Shown here piece after piece: positions 11,828 through 23,370 of a stretch of DNA of 64,000 nt. The DNA lies in contig JAMZAV010000786.1 of NCBI GenBank assembly GCA_024449915.1, forward strand, positions 1 to 64,000, read 5' to 3'. The translations under genes were made by a program, and so were the position numbers. The notes under the pieces were generated by a model. The model saw only the letters and a program-made list of their open reading frames with translations. It was not told the origin of the DNA and did no database searches. Positions within the stretch are counted from its first letter, which is position 1, and every line of letters starts with the position of its first letter. The stretch is from Sweltsa coloradensis. Lineage: Eukaryota; Arthropoda; Insecta; Plecoptera; Chloroperlidae.

Positions 11828-12405
11828 CAGGGGTTGGGAACCTGCGGCTCCGGAGCCGCATGCGGATCCTGAGTGGGTCTTGCCTGGCTCTATAGTTTTG
11901 TTAGAAAAGCCTCTAAAATCCAAAGTCAACTAAGTCAACCTACAGCTGTCAACATGAGCAACGCAAACAAACACGAAATATAGGATGAAAATTGTTCGTA
12001 TAGTGGTCCCAATGAAAGAATGCAGATAGCTTGAAATTGTTTTCCCAACATAACAACTTTGTAAACTCTATTCACGCTAGCTCAGTGTATATCTAGCAAT
12101 GGAGGAACTCAGTGATCTAGCACAGATAATTTTTGCTTGCGTTGGTAAAGATATTTCTCTTTCATACACAAAGGCGACATTCCATTTACACTCATTCTTA
12201 CTACCCCCACCACTACAAAGCATCTGCATTCTTTTGTTGGGGCAAGTATATTAACAGTGATTGGACTAATAAATTTGGTGTTATTGATTGTAGAATGTAG
12301 GCTGGTTTCAACTTTATGTAATATATGAAGTTTTATTTCAATAAAAAAGTAACATTGACATTGAGTGACATTTTTTGAAGAGTTTTCAAAGCTTAAAATG
12401 TACCC

Positions 12406-12478
12406 GTCCTGATGGTCTAGTGGTTAAGACGCCTGTCTGGAATGCGGGAGATCCGTGGTTCGATTCCTGGTTGGGACG
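12406..12478 (+). tRNA. tRNA-like sequence, anticodon position GGA, probably not a functional gene
   Basis: A 73-base cloverleaf can be drawn. The acceptor stem GTCCTGA/TTGGGAC has 7 pairs, the D stem GTCT/AGAC 4 pairs, and the anticodon stem CCTGT/GCGGG has loop CTGGAAT. Box A and box B (GGTTCGATTCC) are good. The T stem (CGTGG/CCTGG) has two mismatches, and the body is tRNA-Glu-like rather than Ser-like despite GGA. It sits inside a hAT element and is followed by a T run, so a tRNA pseudogene or SINE head is likelier than a working tRNA. Confidence 0.5.
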
Positions 12479-12747
12479 GACTTTTTTAATTTCTGAATTG
12501 TAGTAAATAAAGTAATAGAACAGTTTTCCCATGCAAATATCCAAATATACTGTGCTGAACTGCAGAAGAAGCCACGATCTGTGCAGGTTCTACGTGCTTG
12601 TACGTACATATGTTTTAAAGCATTAATTGTTTTAACAATCAGTAAGTATAAAGTTCAAACTGTCGACATACAGACCATATTTTCAAATTATCGTATCAAA
12701 AATTCAACCACAAAATTAACATTGCTTGAACAGCTCACTACATCTCA

Positions 12748-13530
12748 TGCAGGTGCAGGAATACACAGTAGAGAGTTTGAGGAATCATTCCCAGCAGGAT
12801 CAAATGGGAGTAACTTTGATGGGGAGATGAGAGCAATAAGCAAAGCGTTGAAGAAGATTGAATACTTTAGAGAAAGGAAGGTGGTGATACTAGCAGACTC
12901 AAGAGCATCTATCCAGGCTATAGTGAGTAGAGAAGAAACAGAAGCAGAAATAAGAAACTGCAAGATAAGAATCCTGAGGTTGATGAACGCAGGTAACACA
13001 GTAATACTACAATGGATACCGGCACACTGCGGCATAAACGGAAACGAGAAGTCTGATTTCCTCGCTAAAATGAGAAGTAAAACCAAGCAATTCATAAACA
13101 ACATTTCATACAGATCAGCTAAATCACAACTGAAATCAGCCAGCAACTCGGAGGTAAAGAAAGCATGGAAGGAGAAAGGCAAGAATAAAATGTGGAGTGA
13201 GCTAGTTAATACAAGGAAAGGAAGAAATGATAGGACAAACCATTATAGGAGAAGAACTACAACAGCACAGTTTAGACTAGATACCGGCCATGACTTGCTA
13301 GCAAAGCACTTACATAGAATAGGTGTGATGGAGAGCAGCATGTGTAAACTCTGTGGTGATGGAACACAGGACAGACAACATCTATTTAGATGCGCTACAT
13401 TGAAAGGACACTATGGGGAAATGCCAGGGGGTATGGACAGGAGGGAACAGGAGTCCTATCTTTACTGGTTGTCAAGACACATGATGACATAGATATGTCA
13501 ATGTGGGCATAAGAGAAGAAGAGAAGAAGA
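12748..13530 (+). pseudogene. LINE ORF2 C-terminal fragment with RNase H domain
   Basis: A long open frame ends at 13492. From about residue 57 it shows an RNase H fold: NFDGEMRAISKALKK (catalytic Glu), VVILADSRASIQAI (catalytic Asp) and WIPAHCGINGNEKSDFLAK (His and final Asp). Then comes the C-terminal Cys/His motif CKLCGDGTQDRQHLFRC. This layout is known from I-clade and related LINEs. The first Asp is missing, removed by 5' truncation. The tail is GAAGA repeats, and ACATC flanks both sides as a 5-bp duplication. The annotated-looking start at 12581 lies in hAT DNA, so it is chimeric by chance. Confidence 0.85.
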
Positions 13531-13830
13531 CATCAAAATTTAAAATATAAAATTATGTTGCACATTTGTACCTTTTATAAATAAAACTTACTTTATATGA
13601 TTTTATTACTTTTTCAATTATCCTACTATGGCTCCAACTAGCAATCACTTTCATATTTTCAAAGAAATTTGCTCCTAAGACAAAAAAGGTTACCGACCCC
13701 TGAGCTATATGAACATAAAATTATTTAGCAAACTTCCATCAAACATAAAAAAACATTTCCAATGTAAATTCATTTAGGCCTAAAAACAAACTCAAATCAC
13801 TTAAAGAATAAGGCATACTACTCAGTAGAT

Positions 13831-14190
13831 GTAGGCTATTCCTAAATGACAATTAGTAAACATATAGGGCCTGGGTCATTCTCAAACGTAAATGACCATA
13901 TTGAAAAAATGCTTGCAAGAAAAAATTATAACAAAATTGGATGCCTCCTTTAACAATACATTGTCCAATAATTTGATCTTACAACCCTAAAAGGGTTTAT
14001 CTAAAAAAAAAAAATGTTTAACATATAAGCATTTTCATCAATCCAAGTGTACGAAAATGTCATGACTATTACCGGACATAAAAGTGACAATAGATGTATG
14101 AAGTTAATTTATTAAATCTATATTCATGTGCACAATAGTTTTAGTTACATTATCATACAAAACTAAGACATTAAATAAAAATATAAATTT
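13831..14190. other. No gene seen
   Basis: AT-rich sequence with AGGCCTA motifs and a run of A at about 14004. Nothing recognisable on either strand. Confidence 0.5.
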
Positions 14191-14738
14191 TTGGATTAGC
14201 GAAGCGCAGACTTCAATTTCACCGACCCCCCAAAAAATTAAGCTCAGGTGTTTTTTTGTTTGTTTTGTTGTTTTTTTTTTGTTTTTTTTTGTCTGTTTGT
14301 TCGCTCTCTACCGGGCAAACGGCATATCCGATCTTGATGAAAATTGGAGGGGACCTTCGAAATCTCTGAACTTAGACTTGCTACGTTTTTGGGTACAATC
14401 GAAGAAATATTTCTCATAATATCGTACTTTTACGATTTTTTTCGATTTTTAGTGCAATATTTTCGTGACATTTGAACCGATTCTGACCAAATGGGTGGGC
14501 TACAACGTTCATATTTCACATGGACATTAAGGTAATGGTGATGTATTGCTTTCTGAAAGAAAAAGTCGAAAAAGTTAGCCAGAATCTATAGAAATAAAGC
14601 TTTTAATATAATTATTTTTATTTTTTGTGCGATATTTTCGTGCCATTTGGGCCAATTCTGACCAAACGGGTGGGGCTTAAACGTTCATTGAGCGAGCGTA
14701 GCGAGCGTCTCCACTTGACTCTTATGGCTCGAATGTCT

Positions 14739-14770
<32 letters not shown>

Positions 14771-15914
14771 TTACTGCTTCGATACAGGTCGCACCGTTTC
14801 TCTGATCGACCTGAAATTTTGCACACATGTACATACCACCTAGGCGGGTTGCTGTATAGTTTTGTGGCAAAATCGTTCAAAAAGTTAAAAAGTTACATTA
14901 AAGTTAATCGAAAGTTTTTTTTCAAACTAAACGGCGACAAAATCTGAGGTGGCCAAATCATTTAGAATGTCCATCCGATCACGAATATGTTATTTTTATT
15001 TTGATCCGATAAGTAATGTAGATGGAAATTACATTATAACAAAGTCCCGTTACCATGGCAACGGAAAGTCGCACAGCTTTTTTGGCTCATGATAGCGGTC
15101 AAACGGAGGCTCGGATCGAGTTGAAATTTTGACCATCTGCAAGTTTCGTTCCCGATTGAATGCCATTAGTTTTGTGGCAAAATCGTTCAAAAAGTTATAA
15201 AGTTACATTAAAGTTAATCTAAAGTTTTTTTTTTTTTAAACTAAACGGCGACAAAATCTGAGGTAGCCAAATCATTTAGAATGTCCGTCCGGTCACGAAT
15301 ATGTTAATTTTATTTTGATCCGATAAGTAGTGTAGATAGAAATTACATTTTAACAAAGTAACGTTACCATGGCAACAAAAAGTCGCACAAGAATTCTGGT
15401 CACTATGTACTGCCACCTAGAAGAAATCAAGAGTAAAATAGTTTTCCCAAAGAAATGATGTCAAGGTCCTCTAGATGGCGGTGGATTTTATCCATTCTCT
15501 CCTATTTTACAAATTTTCAGCTAAATCGGTCAAGACCTTAAAGACTTATTGGTATGTAACATTATGGGAATGTCGTACTCGGGTCGTGTTGCACGTACCG
15601 GTGCTCGCTCAACAACGCGTCCAACTGAGCGTTTTCCTAGTATTTTATACATGGACATTAAGGTAATGGTGATGTAGTACCTTTTGAAAGAAAAAGTTGA
15701 AAAAGTTAGCCAGAATCCATAGAAATAAAGCTATTAATATAAGTTTTTACTGTAAATAATACCAATTGACAAGAAACAATAGAAACTTGACAACAATCGC
15801 CTACAATGCGTAGGCAGCAAAACAAAGCACTTGCAAAAGTAAAGATATCCCATGCAAACTAAAAACTTTAAAAAGCTCATCCATCAACGCGGCGGGACTT
15901 TAGCGTTTTCCTAG
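14191..15914 (+). mobile_element. Helentron-like element B, interrupted by element C
   Basis: The left end TTGGATTAGCGAAGCGCAG is followed by a T-rich segment and then tandem units with ATTTTCGTG(A/C)CATTTG and GACATTAAGGTAATGGTG. The right end has CTCATCCATCAACGCG, the hairpin pair AACGC/GCGTT, and TTTTCCTAG before a T. The segment 14688-15640 is a second element inserted in it. A near-complete relative without the insert is at 61262-62038. Confidence 0.8.
14688..15640 (+). mobile_element. Helentron-like element C nested in element B
   Basis: It starts TTGAGCGAGCGTAGCGAGCG and carries the inverse GCTCGCTCAA near the right end, then CAACGCGTCCAACTGAGCG (hairpin AACGC/GCGTT) and TTTTCCTAG. 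It contains two units of about 310 bases (AAAATCGTTCAAAAAGTTA at 14869 and 15179). The relative at 49318-50151 is inverted. Comparison with the uninterrupted site in 61262-62038 places its ends at TT and CTAG between A and T, with no duplication. Confidence 0.85.
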
Positions 15915-17283
15915 TTATTTAAACACTTTTTATAACACCAAAATGTCAAGAATGTTACTCAAATTTCAAAACCTGGTCCTTTTGAACTTACTAATAATGG
16001 ACAAATGGTAAATCAAATTGAATCAAGATCACTGTTAACAATGAAGTATTAATATTATAAATAAGATTAAAAATGTGATTCAGTTATTTTAAACTTTAAA
16101 TAAGACTTAATTTAATAATTAGCTCTGGTAACAGTGTTGACAAAAAGTAACAGTCTTGACAAAAAAGTTACTTTTCTAACAGTAATAATTTTTTTCTAAG
16201 AACATGTTGCTTGTTAGTGTACAGATCAGTCAACCTAAAGATAAAATCCATCTAATCCAACTAGTTTGTGTTGAGTTTAAAGTAAAGAGACACTAACATA
16301 ATAACTCGGGTGACAAAAAGTAACGTTCTTGACAAGTGATCACTGAAAATCAATAAAAACAAGTGTTTTGTTACTTTTGAGTATGGCAATGAATTAGGCC
16401 TACAACCTCTCCCTTCAAAACACATCTACAGTTGCCGGAAATTAGTGCAGTAATCCACGATGCCCTTGGTAATTAACATACCTGACAAGTAACAGTCATG
16501 ACATTTTTTAATTCATAAAAAATAAATATCAGTACAAATGTCATGTGTATTCTAAAGGTAGGGTTGTGTTTTCTAGGATCTGGAACTTGATTGTAATGTA
16601 ATTATAGTGTTCAAAGATAAAATTAAAAATTAATGATCTAATGGCACGGTAACGGTTATGACATCAATATTATTACCACAGTGGGGACGAACAATCCTTA
16701 CTTGATATTACTTGGAAAATTTTATTATATTAAAATGTCTTTAACATCAATTACTTACCTAATTATTATTTATGCTTTCATTTTCACCAAGAGATTAAAT
16801 AGTATTTAGTGAAAAATCCAAACAGCTTACTGAAACACTTCTGGTTTTGTGGATAGGGACATAGGTTTTAGCACATTTTGCATTATATAATACAGTGAAT
16901 TAAAGGTTGGTCTTACAAGATAGAAGTGCAAAAATTCATGGATCTAATGAAAACTATTAGTATTCTGAAAATGTACAACCAAAATTTATGCAAATCAATA
17001 TCTTGATCTAAAAAAAAAAAATATTAAGGTGGGACAGGCTGACAGCACAAGGGTCATTTTATTTGAGAATGACCCGCCTACTTGTGTAGTGTTAAACCAC
17101 CTATATAAAGGCATATATATGACTTATTTATTTTGTTTAGTGTACGCGATGTAAAGTGCTATGTAGAGCTTCACTAGCCTACATATAGACATAAGTGACA
17201 ACTTCAAATACTCGCATGTCCTAAAGACATGCATATGAGTGACTGTAGAAGGCTAATGATAAATAAATAAATAAATAAATGTG
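15915..17283. other. No gene seen
   Basis: AT-rich, with several short repeats of the type TGACAAAAAGTAACAG (about 16137-16170, 16310-16340, 16480-16505). No open frame of note. Confidence 0.4.
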
Positions 17284-17425
17284 TTATAAATTGTTATGTC
17301 TACTCTTCTATTTGTATCTGTGCGACCTACCTAACGTATTTTAGGGCAAGCTGTCGTCCTTCTGTAGGGGAGGCCTACCTTTCCCCTCACTAAAACATGT
17401 TTATTCATGTTGCCAGTTAAAGTAC
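17284..17425 (+). pseudogene. 3' end fragment of a Penelope-like element
   Basis: Sequence including CTGTGCGACCTACCTAACG, AAGCTGTCGTCCTTCTGTA and AAACATGTTTATTCATGTT matches the tail of the Penelope-like remnant at 57180-57305 over about 130 bases. No coding part is present here. Confidence 0.55.
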
Positions 17426-19508
17426 CTATCCTAGCCATTTAGGCCTCATCTATACCTAAGCAAATTGTTATATTAGGCCTAGGTACTGTACCGGTATTTA
17501 TAGGCCTACATTTAGTCCTACAACTCTTAGGCCAAGACATGTAGCTTAACTAGGGCTTATGTGTGTAGTTTTAGCACTATCGTCTTTACATGTAAAGTAT
17601 TACAAGGTGAGGCTTGAATTGGTAAGTCATCAGTAAACTTGTAGTAGCCTGTAACTAAACTATTAATTTGTAAATATAGGTCCTACCCTTCCATATAGGT
17701 ACCCTAACTACAAGATGTAGGCCCTTTTATTATCTTAGGGGTCAACTGTGTTAGGCCTATGTCAACATAAAACTAGCCTACGTATGCAACACTTAATGGA
17801 AATAAAGTAATATTCTATTCTATTCTATGTGGCGTGTGACGGGGGTATGGGGGAGAGGAGGGGTGAAAGTGGTATCGACGCTCGTTATAAATTTTAACTC
17901 ATTGGTGTGCCTTTATTCTGTCGGCCAGCCAGCCGCCACCGTAGCCTGGCTAACAGTGGTGCCAGACCAAAATTAGTGTCATTAGAAAATCCCATCCTTG
18001 AAGGCAAGAATTTTGTGCGTTCTTTATTTCATGAAACTTTTGCGTCCATAGTTTTACCGATGATTGTAGACACGAATCCTTGTCAGTAGCATTCAACAGC
18101 CACAAGGCATAGACACTCCAAACAATAAACTTTAAAAAAAAAATCCAAACAAAAACTTTTACGGGAAAATTCCATCATTAGGCCTAGGCCTACCCTCCTT
18201 TTACGGAACTCCTTTGGTTGGAGGGGTCCAAAATAAAATTGTCATATTTTTGCTGTTTTATTAGGCATAACAAAAAAAACTAGGCCTACAAAACCTTAAG
18301 GCCTAACGTTTCTATTTTTGGTAAAACTCCTTTTCGGTTGAGCGTCCTTGATATTTAAAATAAAAACGTTAAAGGTTGTCCCTAGATTTTGTATTTTATT
18401 GAAAAACATGACCCCCCCCCCCCAGGCCTAATCCTTAAGAATCACTAAGCGGTTTGGCCAAAATCAATGCTATGTTGGCCTAGGCTAGTAATTTTATGCT
18501 TATGCTCTTATCTGACATCCTCGTGACACATTTAATTACGTAGGGTAATGTGTTGCGGAACAAATAATAAATATTAATGGGCCATGTCTATAGGGCCTAC
18601 GTCCGCCGGGATGGCGGGCGTACAGCCTGTGGTTGCTTGCCCGTCCGACGGCGGACGGCCAAGGAGCGCATAACTTAAGGATTTTGGGTGCGCTATTATC
18701 GATTATATCCTAGAACTAGCGTGGCGTACTACAACTAGGCGGAAAGTTCACAGAGAACTTAATTACGTCCACAAGCTCGGCGGGCGTACAGCCTGTGGTT
18801 GCTTGCCCATCCGACCCGTCGGACGTATAGACACTTCGATATTAATGTTACTTGGTCCCACTCCCAGGGCATGGTTTTTCAAGTTAGCTACTAGCTAGGC
18901 CTAGGCCTTGCAATGGCTACCACTACCACTTTATGCCTTTGAGTAGGCTATGCATTATATCCCTTTCTTCATATACAACAGTCTTAGGCGTAGGGCTGGC
19001 CATATGGCCTTTGTGTATGAAGGGATTGAAGGGATACCCTTCCAAATGCAAATCAATTAGTTAGGTTAGGTTGTCTCCATTCAACCTCCAGAGCCAGAGA
19101 TATGCTAGGTCTATATGTATAAATTAAATTCCATCGGGAATTTCATAATCCCCAGCTACTTCAATTGTGCCGGATTAGTACTTACCAGGTAAATTGTAAA
19201 AAGTAACTGAGAATGCAGGCCTACTAGGGCTACCCATCACCACCTCAAACAGGATAATTTTACGTTTTCATCTTGAATTAGAAGCGGCAAAAATAAAATG
19301 CAAACTAGATGCAAGCGCAGTTTCTACAACTTCTATGTAACGTTAAACGCTGGGGCGTGGCCAGTGGGCGTGGCGAAATCAGCAAAATCATTCGAAATTC
19401 GGGCAGAGAGAGATTTTGCAAACTGACAATAAAACTGACAATCTTCGCAATTTTATAAAATATACCCACAAACAAGAATCAAAATGACCCAAAAAGAGTT
19501 TCCTCCCT
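17426..19508. other. No gene seen; short repeats
   Basis: Rich in AGGCCTA. TTCTATTCTATTCT at 17812-17826 follows a GGAAATAAAG end and is a likely LINE tail. The 36-base segment starting GGCGGGCGTACAGCCTGTGG occurs at 18613 and again at 18778, inside a pair of inverted ends TACGTCCGCCGGG/CCCGTCGGACGTA (18598-18827) that may mark a small 230-bp element. A C run lies at 18412-18423. Confidence 0.4.
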
Positions 19509-19510
19509 AT

Positions 19511-19597
<87 letters not shown>

Positions 19598-19690
19598 TGT
19601 ATTTATTTATTTATTTATTTTTTTTATATTTATTAATTAATTTATTTGTTTATACTTATTTATTTATTTATAGATTTATTTATTTGTTTA
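19509..19690 (+). repeat. TTTA microsatellite
   Basis: A nearly unbroken run of about 25 TTTA units to about 19620, then an impure continuation to about 19690 with TTTC at the end. The short open frame across it is a by-product. Confidence 0.95.
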
Positions 19691-20159
19691 TTTATATTTA
19701 TTTCTTTCTTTCTTCCCTATAAAAATTTAGAAATGTGTTTATCTTATGTTTTAGCACAATATGATATCTTATTTTCTCGCTTTATCTCACCGACCGTTCA
19801 TAATCTGTTTTTGAGCCGCAGGGCACATTGGGGGCTTGATCAATTTAATAAGTAAACTAAAATAATCAGCTGCAAATAAAGAACCATACATACCATAACA
19901 CATTTTTTGTAGGCTCACCAGTCACCAGAAACGATAGTTCGGTCAAATGTAAATGCATGCATAGACATCCAAGACTCAATCACATTACTTCAACTACAAT
20001 CTCAATGAACTGAAAAGGATGTAGTAGAGATAACACGGCACCTAAAGAACACCGGTGCGTGGGCTTATGGTTATAAAAAAAGTGATACACACAATTAAAA
20101 ACTTACTCGTGTGTTCAATAGTTCACTCTCAACAAATATTTTCCCTAACAAATTAACTC

Positions 20160-21735
20160 TCTGTTGTTAATTCTCTCTACAAAAAGGGTGATGAAAAATT
20201 AGGTAGTAATTATTATAGACCTGTCTCACCTCTTCCTATATTTTCAAAAATACTGGAATATATTGTTAAAAGGAGATTGGTTGAATTCCTTTACAGCGAG
20301 GAATAGGATATTCTATAACAAATTCTTCTAATCTAAACTGGAACAAGCATTGTGAAATGTTGGCTAATAAACTAAGCTCTGCATGCTTGCATTAAAAACA
20401 TTACATTTAATAACTTAAACTATAGGAAGCTTCGCAAACGCTTTTTCAGGATGAGCGTAATTTTTTTAAACGAAAAAAAGCGTAAAATAGAGATTTTCAT
20501 GCGAAATAATTTTACGTTTACGCTCAAATTTCACACGAATATATTAATTCATAAAATTAAGGTTATGTGAAAAAATAATTATTAACGGATAAAGCATGTA
20601 GGTGTTGTAAGTCGAAGAAATTTAAAAAAATCGAAAAAAAATCGTAAAATTGCGATAATCACAAGAAATAATTTTTCGATTGCGCTCAAATTTCACACGA
20701 ATATATAAATTTATAAAATTAATGTTCTGTGAAAAAATCATTAGGCCTACACTCGGATATAGCATGTAGGTATTATAAGCCGAAGAAATTTTCAAAATCG
20801 AAAAAAGTCTTAAAATTGCGATTTTTGTAAAAAATAGTTTTTTGATAACGCTCAAATTTCACATGAATACATCAATTCATGAAATTAAGGTTCTGTGAAA
20901 AAATCATTACAATCGGACAAAGCATGTAGGTGTTATAAGTCGAAGAAATTTTAATTAAAAATCGAAAACAATTGATATTTTCATGAGGAATAATTTTCCG
21001 ATTGTGCTAAAAAAACGTGTCAGTTCTAAGTTCAGAGATTTCGAAGGCCTCCATAAAATTTCATCGCAATCGGAGTATCGGTTTAGCCGGAATGGTATTA
21101 ACAAACAGACAAAAATACAAAAAGAAAGAAAAAAGAAAAAAGAAAACAAATCCGGATTTTTTTCGCCAGTGTATAGTGAAATGGAATCTTCGCTTCGCTC
21201 GCTACGCTCATCCAATAAAAACAGCAAAAATAGCATAGACCTACTATGCAAATTTTGAATCGCACATGAGATATTTATCATTGAAATATGGGGAAAATCA
21301 ACAAAGGCACAAATAATATTCAAACTTAAAAAACGAACACTTCGAAATGATCTAGGTCTATAACAAAAGAAAGACTCATATATTAAACAATAAACCACAC
21401 TATAAACCACATGTTATTAAACACAAAATACTCACTTTCTTCAGTCTCTACATTTCAATCAATCATAAAAAATAATTTAAAAATATTATCAATCAAGAAA
21501 CTAACAAAGACATTCATACTCACAACACAAGACAAGCCAATAACATTCATAAAAAATATTACAAAAGAACTTTATGACAAGATAGCCCAAATTAAACTGA
21601 TTCTAAATTTGATAATAAACTCCCAGCAACTCTAAAGAACACATCTAGCATGAGCATCTTCAAAAATAAACTCAAACAACTATTATGCAACAAGGCCTAC
21701 TACACAATTGAGGAATTCCTGCAAGATAATCAACA
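20160..21735 (+). pseudogene. CR1-like LINE remnant interrupted by a Helentron-like element
   Basis: 20160-20310 reads SLYKKGDEKLGSNYYRPVSP, LPIFSKILEYIVKRRLVEFL, the N-terminal palm signature of CR1/L2-type reverse transcriptase. 20335-20420 gives SNLNWNKHCEMLANKLSSA, from a later region. After the insertion, 21230 onward continues AYYANFESHMR and ends in a frame near 21600-21720 with FDNKLPATLKNTSSMSIFKN, KLKQLLCNKAYYTIEEFLQD. Internal deletion, frameshifts and stops make it non-functional. Confidence 0.7.
20420..21215 (-). mobile_element. Helentron-like element G with three central units
   Basis: The minus-strand start TTGGATGAGCGTAGCGAGCG is at 21215. The other end has CTCATCC followed directly by TGAAAAAGCGTTTGCGAAGC and TTCCTATAG. 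CGCTCAAATTTCACA marks three central units at 20521, 20683 and 20849, spaced about 160-166. Inserted in a LINE remnant. Confidence 0.8.
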
Positions 21736-22140
21736 GTTATAGAATTATAATTATATACATCACATAAATACCAACTAGGCCTATCACAATACATACTGTA
21801 TTCTTCAAAATGCCCATTATGATGCATCTCAGGACCATTAGTACAGGTAGCCCTACCTCTTGCATTATATAAAATTTGCCTCATAGCATAGATGGGCTAA
21901 ATCAATGTGCAGGCCCATGTATTTTTAAATATATTCAGTCTTTAATTGTGTAACTTAATCTTATGTATTGTTATATTAATTATACTTATCATCTAATAGA
22001 CTTATTTTTCTACAATTTATATGTTATTTTATCTTATTTACTTCATTTTTATACATACTCTATTTTAGTATTTTCCAAATACCCTAGAATAATAATCTTC
22101 CACGAAATATTGGAAGGGTCAAATTACAGTGTAAAATGTA

Positions 22141-23361
22141 CTAGGAAGCTTCGCAAACGCTTTTTCAGGCGCGTTGTTGGATGAGCGTAATTTTTAAAAA
22201 CGAAAAAAGCGTAAAATTGCGATTTTCATGAGAAATAATTTTTCGATTACGCTCAAATTTCACACGACTATATTAATTCATAGAATTAAGGTTCGGTGAA
22301 AAAATCATTACAGTCGAATAAAGCATGTAGGTGTTATAAGTGGAAGAAATTTAAAAAATAAAAAAAATCGTAAAATTGCGATTATCATGAGAAACAATTT
22401 TTCGACTGCAGACAAATTTCACACGAATATATTAATTCATAAAATTAAGTTGCTGTGAAAAAATCATCTCAATCGGATAAAGCACGTAGGTGTTAAAAGT
22501 CGTAGAAATGTAAAAATTTAAAAAAATTGTAAAATTGCAATTTTCATGAGAAATTATTTTTCGATTACGCTCAAATTTTACACGAATATATCAATTAACA
22601 AAATAAAGGTTCTGTGAAAAAATAATTATAATCGAATAAAGCATGTAGGTGTTATCAGTCGAAGAAAGTTTTAAAAAATCGAAAAAAAATCGTAAAATTG
22701 CGATTTTCATAAGAAATAATTTTTTAATTGTGCTCAAAAACGTGGCAGTTCTAAGTTTAGAGATTTCGAAGGCCTCCAGAAAATTTCATCGCAATTGGAG
22801 TATTAGTTTAGCCGGAATCGTGCTAACAAACACAAAAAAATCGTAAAATTGCGTTTATCATGAGAAATTATGTTTCATTGCGCTCAAATTTCACACGAAT
22901 ATATTAATTCATAAAATTAATGTGCTGTGAAAAAATAATCAAATTCGAATAAAGCATGTAGGTGTTTTAAGTAGAAAGAATGTTAAAGATTTAAAAAAAT
23001 CGTAAAATTGCGATTTTCATGAGAAATAATTTTTTGATTACGCTCAAATTTCACACGAATATATCAATTCATAAAATAAAGGTTCTGTGAAAAAATCATT
23101 ACAATCGGATAAAGCATGTAGGTGTTATAAGTCGAAGAATTTTTTTTAAAATAAAAAAAAACGTAAAATTGCGATTTTCATGAGAAATAATTTTTTGATT
23201 GCGCTCAAAAACGTGACAGTTCTAAGTTCAGAGATTTCAAAGGCCCCCATAAAATTTCATCGCAATCGGAGTATCGGACAAAAATCCAAAAAAAACATTC
23301 CGGATTTTTTTCTCCAGTGTAGTGAAATGGAATCTTCGCTTCGCTCGCTACGCTCATTTAA
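22141..23361 (-). mobile_element. Helentron-like element F with an expanded central array
   Basis: The left edge CTAGGAAGCTTCGCAAACGC, then TTTTTCAGGCGCGTTGTTGG and ATGAGCG are the inverse of the family 3' end. The right edge is CGCTCATTTAA. Units with GCTCAAATTTCACACG begin near 22250, 22409, 22568, 22881 and 23041. A second internal copy of the 5' segment (GTGGCAGTTCTAAG at about 22741) splits the array, so F may be two elements joined end to end. Confidence 0.8.
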
Positions 23362-23370
23362 TTATTAGTA

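Larger units (their letters stand above)
11828..13702 (+). mobile_element. hAT-type element carrying a nested LINE fragment
   Basis: Ends are CAGGGGTTGGGAACCTGCGG and GGTTACCGACCCCTG. The flanking octamers AGCCACAT and AGCTATAT differ at two bases, consistent with an old 8-bp duplication. Without the LINE fragment at 12748-13530 the element would be about 1.09 kb and aligns with the copy at 7797-8489. It lies inside a CR1-like LINE remnant. Confidence 0.85.

Noticed and set aside
12581..12750. N-terminal part of the 303-codon frame as a real protein start
   Set aside because: The matching DNA in the hAT copy at 7797-8489 shows it is non-coding hAT sequence. Only the part after about 12750 is LINE protein.
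20420..23361. Regularly spaced repeats as a CRISPR array
   Set aside because: The whole unit of about 160 bases is repeated, with no short conserved repeat and unique spacers, and this is an animal genome with transposon ends on both sides.
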